Part shown: positions 1-10,614 of the stretch, piece after piece
How positions within the stretch are numbered: position 1 is the first letter of the stretch
Layout: every line of letters starts with the position of its first letter
Notes under the pieces: model-generated
Database searches by the model: none
What the model was told of the DNA's origin: nothing
The model's input: only the letters and a program-made list of their open reading frames with translations
From: Seiridium cupressi
Lineage: Eukaryota; Ascomycota; Sordariomycetes; Amphisphaeriales; Sporocadaceae
Assembly (NCBI GenBank): GCA_036674765.1
Contig: JARVKI010000069.1
Coordinates: 184,733 to 248,732, forward strand
Direction of reading: 5' to 3'
DNA: 64,000 bases
Position numbers and translations under genes: made by a program

Positions 1-1602
1 AATCCGATGACTGGCAATGTACTATGGTGAGGAGCTCGACACTCTCTTGTCACGACGGCGAAATCGCTAACTCAGGTAGTGTCATTTTGAAAACTTCTCG
101 AGACGGGCGACTTGTAAACAATGCCAAGCACCGCGGCCATGTAAGACCTAAACACCAGCGCGAAATATTGGTCCAATGCTAATTCTGACCTTACAGCCGA
201 GGACGCTGCAGATATGCAGTTGGACGGTAAAAGTGATGAATGCCCCCAGCAGACCGCATCTCAGTTCCTGGTGATTCGCAATCTACCTCCTTCTATTAGC
301 GAGACGGTATTTGCCAACGGAATCAAGAAGCTCTATCTGGCCAAGGATGAGGAGCCGAAGCAACCAGCCGGTGCGCCACTGAAGCTCAAGAGTACAGCGC
401 CTGTCGGTAATACGTCTGGTCTAGGAGCCAAGCCTGGCTCCCTAGCGAGGGTATTCGTGATTCGCGATAGATACTCGGACGCTAGCTGCAGATACGGCTT
501 TGCTGAGTTCTCACATATTGATGATGCTCGAGCGGCCATGGCCAAGTTCAACGCCACCCCACAGTTCACCATCGGATCAAAACCCGTGACGGTAGCATAC
601 ATACACTCAGGGGTGTTCATTCCATACCTGAAACCAGTCATAACCGAACAAGACATTAAATTCACGTTCTCGGCGAGCCATAATCCATCCTTGAGATTGA
701 GCTATTGGAACCCAACCGTCTATGCAAGTGAGCTCACCATCTTCAATGAGGACTTGTACGAAGAGAAGTCAGCACAAAAGTCCACAACTGAGTCGACTGC
801 ATCGGCAAAAGACTCGAAGAAGAGGAAAGCCGACAAAGACTTGACAGCCCCTCCTGGGAAGAAATCCGTGGCCATGGCACCACAATTAGCCAAATGGGCG
901 GACAAGCATGCAGAGTTACACGGTGGAGGATCGAAGGGGTCTAAGAATATCTTGGTCCCAGGAGAGCAGAGCACTCCTGCTACTGGTTCTAACAGCCTTG
1001 GCGGTCGCATGACTGCATCGTCGACGCCTGCTATCACTATCTCATATGCCGACCTTAATCGGATGTGCTGCCTATTGTGTAGACGCAAGTTTGTCAGCGA
1101 GCCATCCCTCCGGCGGCATGAACAGCTTAGCGACCTCCACAAGAAGAACCTGGATGACGAGTCATTAATTCTGAAGGCGACACAAGATCTCACGGCTGTG
1201 GGTAAAGAGCCAGTCTCAAACTATAGAGACCGAGCCAAGGAACGTCGCACAGCGCATAGGCAGCCCAACAAGCCGAAGCAGGCCCCCGTGCGAAAGCACA
1301 ATGCCCTAACCAAGGAGAGCGAGTCTAGGGATGCAGCGCCTAGCAAGCCTGCAATGTCAAAAGGTGCAGGTTTGCTGGCGAAGATGGGGTGGAACAATGG
1401 TGCTGGGCTTGGAGCTGAGGGCGAGGGCCGCACAAACATCATCGAGACAATGGCGTATACACCAGGTGTTGGTCTGGGAGCTGAAGGCGGCAAGATCGGT
1501 GATGCTGTCGAAGAAGCTGCTCGTGCAACGAAGAACGATTACGCGGATTTTGTGGCAAAGGCCAAGGATAAGGCAAGGCAGCGCTACGAGACTATGGGCT
1601 AA
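1..1602 (+). CDS. RBM5/RBM10-like RNA-binding splicing factor, 5'-partial
   Basis: The visible part joins <1..26, 80..140 and 197..1602, about 496 residues, with the start beyond the left edge. Joining the first two exons rebuilds a RanBP2-type zinc finger: DDWQC, then C-x3-N-x6-C-x2-C ending KQCQAP. It is followed by an RRM (RNP2 FLVIRN, RNP1 CRYGFAEF) with a long insert, a C2H2 finger (CLLCRRKF ... RHEQLSDLH) and a C-terminal G-patch (GLLAKMGWNNGAGLGAEGEG). This domain order is that of RBM5/RBM10, nuclear factors that act in spliceosome assembly and alternative splicing. Introns are 27-79 and 141-196. The first ends in a tandem acceptor (AG at 75 and at 79), and only AG79 keeps the frame. 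The family assignment is firm; the exact orthologue and the missing N-terminus are not. Confidence 0.9.
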
Positions 1603-4270
1603 TCTTGTATTGCCATTGTGTATACTTTCTATCTCAAGAAGATGATTTGTAATATTGAACCCCTTACGCAGCCTATGAATATGCAGTCCAATGCTTGGCC
1701 CGACCTGTACCATCAATTAGCTGGCTGGTATGGATTTTGGTGCTTGTTCACTCGGGACTGAGAGTGAAGCTCGAGGTGCTGCTGGATCGCTCACACGTGC
1801 GAGTCGGTATGTTCGTCGTGACGTCTGGCTGGTTACGTAACGAGCTACTACAGTAGTTGCTCTGTGTGCCTAATGGAATCCGCGACTGACTATAAATGCT
1901 TTTATGAAAATATACCAGTCTTTCTTTCGGATCGGGATTATCCACCGTATTAAGAACCCAGCACATAGCAGTTTGTTTATTTTTATATCTAACTTGGACT
2001 ATTATTATGCTGTCGAAAAACATAGAGACTTTTAGTACGTCGTGGCCGGCAAGTGATGGTGCGACCTTAGTGGTCAAAGGCATCATTTAAGTGAGCTCCA
2101 CCATTATCTGACATACATTCCCTGTTCCAGTATAATTCTTTCTGCCAGGGGCTTCTCGACACGCTGCCGACATCAGAATAGAGTCAGACATATTTCGCAG
2201 GTTCGCATAGTCTTGGGCGATATAATTTGATGTGCGATGTATTTTGTGATTCTTTTCATTGTTATCTAAACAGGCCGCTCGATGCTGTCTGGAATCGCCT
2301 TCGTGGATAGCCTCTGGAAGCAGTTTCCGGGGGAAACGTACTTCTGATCTCGGGAAACATTTGCGCGCTATTGCTGGGACCTCATAGGTTCAACTACTTG
2401 CTTAAGTCTGGTCCAGTGGCTGGTACAACAGTATTTCTACATCACATGCCTTCCCCAGTCCCCTCGAGTGAAGAGGTTGATGCAATGCACTTTCTGGGCG
2501 GCAAGTGCGTAACCGAGAAAAAAATTGGTAGGCGAGCAAGCAAGTCACCGGTGCCTGCAGCTGGTGCGTGACACTCAGGGGTAGATAGATAAGGACATTT
2601 CGCGTGGCAAGGTGGCACAAGAGGCCCGAAGCTCAGACAAGTCTGGGACCTGGACTGAGGCATTGTGATGTCAGAATGCATGAAACGCATGGCATCGAAG
2701 ACGGCATCCCAATGCATTCACTGGCATGAGTGAAGCAACTGGGAGTCCTGACTACTGTATTATAGGAGTTTCTCGTCGAGGGAGCTTGTTCATTGGTGTT
2801 CCCATCGGTGTACACCACATTTTGATTGGATGATTGCTACGTCTCTACCAATCGAGTACCTGTCTATCCAGTAAGGCTGCTGTCTCATCGACATTCACTC
2901 GTCGGGGAGCGAGTTTCAGAGCCATTCGAATAATTGGTATCTACTGGCGGCGATGTTCCCGGGAAATATCCCGGAAGCATATAGTTGACGGTGCAGACAC
3001 GGAACCTGTGCATACTGTCCGAACTTGCCCGATTATGTTTGGATGGCCGTTGTCTCACTCACTACTCAGAGGTCATCGGCCACATTCGACAGGGCTATCT
3101 CCTCCACGGACAGATCGAGCCCAACGTCCCAGATTCAAGATACACCGGCTTCAAACGTTAACCCACATCCCGCAGGTTTTATGTATCGTATCTCTATAAC
3201 ACCAGGGACCAGGGCAGCTTTGGCCACCAGCCCGCCACTCAGCCCAACAGAGTATACCCCAGGGCACGAAATATTGCCCCAACCCAGCACTAGTAACTAG
3301 CACATCCTGTTCGTCCAGATAACCTTCCAGGTCGATGGCAGCGGTCTTGCCAATGACGAGAATCAGCGGCGATGCATGGTTACATACCCTGGGAGAGCAA
3401 AGCGTCTGTGCGCGATCGCCCAGCTAATCAGAACCCCACGATTTGGTTCATAATCCCACGTGCGCTGCATAACGGCTGTGCATGAGCGAGGGGGCACCTG
3501 CGGTCTGCAAATACAGCGCCAAGCGAGCGTAGCGAGGAGCCACAGGTGCGCGAGGGGTTGTGCAAATGAGGGTGTGGAAGCTTGCGACGCGAGATATGGC
3601 AGATCCGTGGAAGAAATAACCCGAGCCTTGTTCCACAAGGCTGGAAATATCCGTGCATGGTTGTTGGATGGCTTGGGAATTGCCAGATAAGAAGCCTTGG
3701 CGCGTCTATATTCAGCTATACGCCCGGCGCTCGAGCCATGTTTTCGGCAGCCAGATGCATAGTGACGTTGGGAGTGCGAAGCGCTCTGCCCTTCGACGCT
3801 CATTCACCACCACAACACGGCGATTTCCCTTCCCAAACGCGCACAAGGGCCAGACCTCAGAAGTAGCAAGACGCCCAGAGCAATATATGAATTGACAACC
3901 CCACGCGGCGATCATTCCCTTGGCAACTCGTGCAGGTCGATGCACAGACCGCAAGGATGGTGCTTTCCCTGGGGTTGGAGTTTTGCCGACAGTTCTTGGG
4001 TTTGCGCAGGTTGCGCAGAAAATGAGACGAAATTGGGAGGCCGGATTGGGTAGCAGGCAGAAGACGAAGAGTTTCTACATGCAAGATCGAGATCAATGAC
4101 CTGGTCCTGACAATATCCCACCCGACGTCAAGATTGCTGGCGAGACAAGTGATAAAGGCCCCCCCCCACCCTTCTGCAGCTTCATCGGGAGTTTAGTCTC
4201 TTCAAACTGCACCGCTCCCATTCTCAATCATCAGAAGTGCGGCAACAAATTCAAGTCAAGCAACTGCGGA
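1603..4270. other. Intergenic, no supported gene
   Basis: This 2.7-kb stretch lies between two plus-strand genes. Several open frames of 60-146 codons occur on both strands around 2.8-3.9 kb, but they overlap each other, lack recognisable domains and show no convincing splice-linked extension. A C-run occurs near 4158-4167 and pyrimidine-rich sequence precedes the next start codon, consistent with a promoter. Confidence 0.5.
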
Positions 4271-5939
4271 ATGGCTCTCTGGGACAATGAAGCCTATGGC
4301 TCCCAGGCCCACAAGGTCTGTTGGTTCCTGTTCGCGTTCACATCAGGTATGTCCACATTTTATACTTTGAATCTCCCGTGCCAAGTTGTCGCATCTCCAT
4401 TATTGTTCTCTTGGCCCTGCACGAAGCAATTGGGCGCATCTCGGCCCGCTCCTGCCCTGTTCGGACCGTGACTAATAAGAATTGCCTCGCAATAGTTATA
4501 ATTGCACTCCGCTTCTATTCCCGCTTCACCGCGAAGCCTAACAACTGGTTTGGCGCTATGGGTCTGGACGACGCTCTTGTCGGCTTCAGCTGGATCGTTC
4601 TGCTGCTCACCCAGGTCTTCATTCAAATTGCAGCCGATTATGGTAACGGCAAGCATTTCGACGACCTATCCAGAAACAGCCAGATCCAGGCTATGAAATG
4701 GAACACCATCATCAATGCAGTCATCATCTGGGCATTCTCTCTGCCTAAACTGGCCATCATTGCGCTACTTAGGAGGATTCTCAATTTTGGTGAGTCCCAG
4801 CAGCTTTCCCCGCCGATGAATTCAGGCAGACAAGAGCTGACAACAAATGCCAGGCCTGCATACTTCGGTCCTGCTATGGGGACTCGCATTCATCGGCCAG
4901 GCACTCATCTTCTCCATGTCGGTCTTCGTCTTCATCCAGTGCGATCCTGCTGCGAAAAACTGGGACACCGACCTTCCTGGTATTTGTTTGCCCAGCGGCA
5001 CCATGATTGCCATTGAGTACTTCGTTTCGTCCTACTCGGCCTTTCTCGACCTGTTCCTCGCAGTATTCCCTGCGCCGTTCGTCATGCGCTTGAATATGCC
5101 CCTCAAGACTCGTCTCGCTGTCAGTGGCGCACTGGGCCTCGGCGTGTTTGCGAGTATCATACAAGGATACAAGCTGAGCGTTATGGGAGCATCGTTCCAG
5201 CTAACCCAGGATGACCCAACCTGTGAGTGATTTCACCAAAAGTTCGGGCAAGAACAGTGGAACTGACATGTCGCGCGAAAAGATCCATTGCCATTTCTTA
5301 ACACGTTTGGTATGCTAGAGGCTTGCTTACTGCTCATTGCTGGGTCGTTGCCGGCACTCGGTCCTCTGATCCGCCACGCAAAGGACCACCTCAGCCGCCT
5401 GACCAGCTCCAAGGGCTGGAGCGTCACGGAGATTGGCGAATACGTGAGCAACCGCAGCAAGCGCAGTCAGCTGGATCGCACCCAAGACGAGCGCAAGGCC
5501 CCTCGCACGCCCGGACCATTGGGCTTTCACGGCTACAACGTCGAGGCTGCTCCATCGCGGCGCAAAGGCTCGGACAACTCGGACCAGCAGACCCTCACGC
5601 ATGATGACCTGGAGAGCTCCATTGAGAGCCGGCCGAGCGCTGTTCTTGATAGTCCCACGAACTCGAGCCCGACGACAGAGCTCAGCCCCCGACCTGTGCC
5701 CGGTTCTCGGGCCGCAGAGGGCTCGAAGAGTCAAACCATGTCCGAAAAGTAAGGTATATATTCACATATCTTCAGAACTACTCCCCAATCCAAAGCTAAC
5801 ATTTCATCTACAAAGGCAAGATTATGAGACGTCTCAGGATCAGTCCAAGTTATCGGAGAAGCTGAGAGACACGTTGAAAGGTCTTAAGAAGCCTGAAAAG
5901 CCCAACGTTGTCCTAGCCTGCATGGGGAAGAACGGATGA
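4271..5939 (+). CDS. Fungal rhodopsin-domain seven-helix integral membrane protein (PTH11-like, no CFEM)
   Basis: Five exons (4271..4346, 4496..4789, 4854..5222, 5283..5748, 5816..5939) give 442 residues, with every junction kept in frame. The N-terminal two thirds are hydrophobic, with helices separated by the family's typical motifs: NNWFGAMGLDDALVGFSW after the first helix, HFDDLS in the next loop, and DPTYPLPF before the last helix. The C-terminal ~150 residues form a hydrophilic Ser/Pro/Arg-rich cytoplasmic tail. Such proteins are a large ascomycete family resembling G-protein-coupled receptors; PTH11 members sense surface cues, but most have no known ligand. No N-terminal CFEM domain or cleaved signal peptide is seen. 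The final short exon encodes a Lys-rich tail ending VLACMGKNG. The family call is strong; signalling is inferred only. Confidence 0.85.
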
Positions 5940-6418
5940 GCTTTGATGGAAGAAAGGCGTTCCCTAGAGTTGATGTTCCACTCGTTTGCAAGATACCCTA
6001 CCTCATTTCGATGCTTTTATGTAATATACCAGAGTCTCTTTGTGAATCTTTCCAAGACTAGGATGGATTTCTACGGGTGAGGTTCAGCTTGCGGTTTTCT
6101 TTTTTTTTTCATAATATAATAATTCCAGCTATCCATGCAAGATGGTCATTTCTTTGACTCAAGGCAGTCATGGGATGAATATGTGCAATGCTGCAGCAAG
6201 TTAATGTCTAGATAGAAAGAAACCATGGCTGAACTTTATTCCTTTATTCTTCCTGTTCTGCTTTTTATATCTAGTGCACTAGAAACGACTACCTGTACTC
6301 ATATACGATAGCTGTAGAGGCGGATTGGGAATAATGATAATGGATATCTCTATTTAACCATGAAAGCACTATAGAACGCCACCCCGGAAATGGTTTCCAA
6401 GTTCCCCAGTGTCTCAAC
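5940..6418. other. Convergent 3' intergenic region
   Basis: The region separates two convergent genes and should hold both 3' untranslated regions. It includes a T-run near 6099-6109 and AT-rich sequence suitable for polyadenylation. No gene is seen. Confidence 0.5.
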
Positions 6419-8078
6419 TCAGCTGAGCTTCTTTCCCATCAAGTCTGCCAGCTCATCCAGCAGCTCTACCGTCTCTGCAGGACTCGCGATCCAGGCCGTC
6501 GTGCCCACACTTCTTGCCTTGAAGTCATTGGATCCAGCACTGAGGAACTGGTCCCCTACATGCAACGTGTTCTCGCCCCTGATCATCGTGCCGTTCGCCC
6601 CGAACCACTTCTGACATACATTGACACCCCAGCTCTTGTCACCGATATCAACAAACACATCCCTGCCGCCATTGAAAGCGCAGAAGGGTACTACTTTATT
6701 ATCAAAGTCGCGCCCACCGACGCTAAGCTCCAGGATCTTCTGGACCACCAGCACAGTCTCCTCGAGGGACTCGCGCGGAATCCGAATGGACGGATCTGTG
6801 GGGATGATGCCTACGGCGCGATCCTTGCGCATCAACGTGGCAGGAAGGTTCATGGTCTTGATACAGTCGCGTAGTGCAGCCTCGGCTACGTCTAGCAGGG
6901 CTGTGATGCTGGCATCGGACCAGGCGGCCATGTCCGAGGTGAGCCAGCGCTCCTTGGGAACAGGCCGGAGTAGATGCTCGGAGTCGGCGTGGAACTCGAA
7001 AAGATAGTTGGCCTCGCCGCCCATGATGACGATGTTCTGCCGTTGCTGGGGGGTCAGCTCCGTCGACTCGGCTATGGCGTCCAGGAGACCGTGGAGGCGG
7101 CCGTAATATCTGTCGGCTGTGGTGTACCCCGCGGCGGTCACTATACCAATCTTGACGTTCTTGCGCATGAGATCGATCATCCTGGGGATCACCGGGCTGG
7201 TAGGAACTAGGCTTTCGCCGTCATCATACAGTGTCACATCACCATCGAACGTTGCTAGCTGCAGCGTTCCGTATGTCGTGACGGCCATGATCTGGGCCGA
7301 GTTGAGCACGAGCCTCACGTCGTTGAACGAGGGCGAGACAAATCGGCGAGATGAGATGAACCTCTTCCGGTCCTGATACTTGAAAGCAGCTTCCAGCGGC
7401 AGCCGCGTGAAGAAGGTGCCCACGGTAGGCACGAGCATCTTGAGTTTGGAGGGCAGGGCACTGTCATTTCTTTGGTGCTCTATGTGGTCGTCTAGCATCA
7501 CCTCAACGTCCCGCATGATTTCCGCATAGCGCCGATGAGCTTCCTCGGACATTTGAGTGAAGCTCACGCTGTTCGTCTCGAAGACTCCCGTCGGCTGGGA
7601 GTAAAGCACGAACGGGACCGCTAGGAGACCTTTGATCCATTCTGGGAGAAGTCAGCCCCGGACCAATTTCTGCTTGAAGAAATAGAAACCTGGTCACAAC
7701 TGTGGCCGCAGTGCTTGTACAGCGACGCGAGCTTGTACCATTGAACGAGGCAAGGCTGCGCTTATTTGTCTATTTGCTCTACTGCCGGGCGCGTAAGTGG
7801 GGCATGCCGCTGACAGGCGACCGGTACAGTGGTCAGCCTCTCACCTTGTTCGCGGCGGCGGCTATTCGGTGGGCTGCTTGTTTGCTTGTTCACAGCCCGT
7901 TTATTGCCGGTAAGGTATACTGAATACTTGGGACCAAAGCTATGGGTGGGTGGTTGTATTTACCTATGAATTGGTCTCTTCGGTGAGTCTTGAGTGCATC
8001 TGGTTGTTCCGTCAGCTCGCTGGTATCAAACGTGTGTTAAGAACTACACTCACATTCAACGCGATAGCGTGTAGTCAT
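6419..8078 (-). CDS. ISN1: IMP-specific 5'-nucleotidase
   Basis: The exons on the minus strand are 8054..8078, 7964..7999 and 6419..7641, giving 427 residues. The two tiny 5' exons supply the conserved start MTTRYRVEYALKTHRRDQF, continuous with EWIKGLLAVPFVLYSQPTG in exon 3. The enzyme hydrolyses IMP to inosine and phosphate in purine salvage, in the cytosol. The HAD-like catalytic motif FDGDVTLYDDG sits near residues 152-162, and the later segments DKSWGVNVCQKWFG and HVGDQFLSAGSNDFKAR match the family's phosphatase core. Intron 1 is 54 bp; intron 2, at 322 bp, is long for this window. Length and motif order match fungal Isn1. Confidence 0.95.
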
Positions 8079-9165
8079 GATTTCAAACTTATGTAGGTCT
8101 ATATCCTGGGTTACTCTCGATACTGAAGCTGGATGAAGCGGCCAAGGTCGGTCTGAGCAGGAAGCAGTGAGGTCCGGCGTCGTCTCCGAAATGGTTTCAT
8201 CAGTGTCGGTGTATGGAGCTTGGGTTGGCATCGCTGGCATCTACCGGTGACCGCCGGCCGCCACCTTGCTTTTAGGTGTCATAGCGTCTTGGACTACCGT
8301 GGCATAATCAACCCGGGTCTGATTTCTCAGACATCACGCCGGCAGGCAAAAAGTCCACATCAACGTGTCATGCGAGTTTTCTCTTCTCTCATAGCATGCC
8401 AATCCAATTGCAAACGTGAGAGGTTCCTGTTCTGTTGATTTCATAGCGGAATGCCGCCGCCATGTAAAGACTTCGATGGATCAGATAACTACATGTACCC
8501 AACGCATGATCTAGCGAATCTGGGGAAGACGCTAATGTCAGTGGAGGCACCGCCCCGAGGTGGTCACGCGGAGCCCCCAAAGAGGGACTTCATTTCTTCC
8601 CCTTTTGATGCCAAGAGATCCGACACTGTCCTTATATTTTAGTCATAAGCACGACTATCAACTCGATGATAGAGGCGCTACCTAGATAAGGAACCTGTTA
8701 TTCCGTAGCGAGCGCCTTCAACGAAGCCCAGCGCGATCACATGCATTACGTCTGCGACAATTGATTCGCGTCGTGGCATTATGGACCAATTAGCTATCGC
8801 TGTCCCGTACCCTGGTCCAAGCCTCATCAGATGTAGTCTGCACACTTCTACACTATCACACTATCTTCTGCTGGTTCGATCCTAACCTTGAGGCTCTGCA
8901 GACCTAGATTTCTCATTGCTACATATGTAGTCATGGAGATTGCACCGGAAGAGGATATCTTCCAACGCTAACATTGAACCAAGCATGATCCATAAATTGT
9001 GTCACGCTCGGCAGGAGACCCACAGTCTATATCTTGTTATTGGACCTATGTATTGAAGTGGCTTATATCGCACCTGTAGGTCCGTGGTCACATCAACGAG
9101 TCTCAGATCCCGCACAATCCGCAATGCTCCGAAGACGTTGATATTCCCCTCCTCCTGCCTTAGGA
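8079..9165. other. Intergenic, no supported gene
   Basis: About 1.1 kb upstream of ISN1 and downstream of the secreted-protein gene. Short frames at 8.2-8.6 kb have no domain or codon-level support. No RNA gene is recognised. Confidence 0.5.
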
Positions 9166-9551
9166 TCACTGCTTCCAGGGGCCACCAGTGCCATCAGGTT
9201 CACCGCCGTGGCAGTACTTATCACCTATGAAACCGCAACCAATTTAGTCAACTTTCATAGGCCTTCTCAACTCCGAAAGCATAGCTGTCATAGATGTTCG
9301 AATCACTTACTGCAGCCATCGTAGCACTTGTCGATGCACATCCAGTCCTGCAAACTGCACCCCGAGATCTTGGTCTTGAACTGACAGTCGTTGGTGCACA
9401 AGCCCCAGTCGAACGGACTATCATCGGTGCCATTGCACCACTGATTGCGTTGGACGAGCTCACCGGCAAGAGCGCGGAGGGCGAGCCACGTGGGCCATGC
9501 GTTGGCAACGCTGAAGGCCAGCGTGAGGACTGTAGAAAGCGCCAACTGCAT
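9166..9551 (-). CDS. Small secreted cysteine-rich protein (effector candidate)
   Basis: Two exons on the minus strand (9311..9551 and 9166..9224) encode 99 residues. The first ~18 residues (MQLALSTVLTLAFSVANA) form a classic signal peptide with cleavage expected after ANA. The mature part has eight cysteines: QWC, GLC, NDC, SGC, WMC, DKC, DGC in exon 1 and KYC in exon 2. The even count fits four disulfides in an extracellular protein. Exon 1 ends at a GTAAGT donor inside a serine codon, and the intron 9225-9310 ends in TTTCATAG. Unspliced, the frame would end after the seventh cysteine plus a lysine. It has no recognised family. A role in host or microbe interaction is inference from size, secretion and cysteine content only. 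Confidence 0.72.
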
Positions 9552-10614
9552 TTTGGCGGCGCTGCTTCAGGTCCGCGGATCGAATTCTCCAAGTTACGAA
9601 TAAATTGGCAAAGAAAGAATAGGATTTGAAAAATCCGATAGCACGAGCATGGCGACCCAGTGTACCCTATCCTCAGACTACTGTAAATCCTCAGAGAGTA
9701 ATGTATGGTAGTTGGAGGGCCAGCCCGTGTCTTACCAGCGTGTCTAGAAGAGAGATAAGACTTTGGGCCGTTGTGGACTCTGTTCCGCTTCCAAATAGCC
9801 AGGGCAAAATTGCTTTTTGTGAAGCGACGTTAAGCTCAAACCAGAAGGAATTGAGCCACACTTGAGCACGATCACATCGAGCAGCTCGGGAACGAATGAT
9901 GGTTATTCAGTGTTAAGATGTCTTGATTCGTGGTTCGCAGCCAGTTGTGCCAGCTGCCCTGACTGTATCCCGGTATTTAAAGCACCTGTCTATCCGTATG
10001 ATATCCACATCCCACATAATGTTTTCGGGTTCCTATGGAGGGTATAAAGCTAGCAATGTCTGACGGATACCCTACACCTCCTGGTAGTATTCCCCCACCG
10101 GCAGTGTGGGTTACCTAGCAGTGGATAGGTTCACCTTCAGCCCCAGGTCCAGCTTCCATCGAGGACCAAAATACACTGGGTTCCACCCATATTGCGTGCC
10201 CATCAATGTCCAAACACTAGAATCTGTTTCTCGACTTCTTCGAGCGCAGCCATGATGAAGGTTTCCATTTCGATTTGGTAGGCGCCTCGCTGGATTGCAC
10301 AGACGGCGACAAAGAGGCCCCCAGTTCATCTATAGGGCTTCCTAATAGTGTATTGCCCTCGAGGTCAGTGCCGCAAGATCGTGTCGACGACGGCGACACA
10401 ACTTCCGCTGGCATCAGTGGCGGTGCACTGCTGGGACTCTTTGACCTCAGGGTCAGACCATCCAGAGTTCCAAGTACCTTTTCCGAGTCTCTTTTGAGCA
10501 TCTGCAAGTTGGAACTCGGCGCTGCATCGCCTTCTAGCTCTGACACGAAAGATGTGTCATGAAGTTCTGCAGGCGGCCGAGGGGCCGAGGGCAGCTCTGC
10601 CAGTGCTGCTGTGC
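9552..10614. other. Intergenic, with an open minus-strand frame next to the GTPase gene
   Basis: From 10614 down to 10217 the minus strand is open for about 130 codons with a plausible low-complexity, Ser/Pro/Glu-rich composition, ending in a basic tail (SWLRSKKSRNRF). It abuts the stop of the GTPase gene in another frame and has no ATG of its own at the start. It may be an alternative C-terminus reached by an unrecognised intron or a frameshift. The rest of the stretch shows nothing. Confidence 0.35.

Noticed and set aside
2834..3954. Cluster of overlapping frames up to 146 codons on both strands
   Set aside because: Mutually overlapping, no conserved motif and no splice-linked partner.
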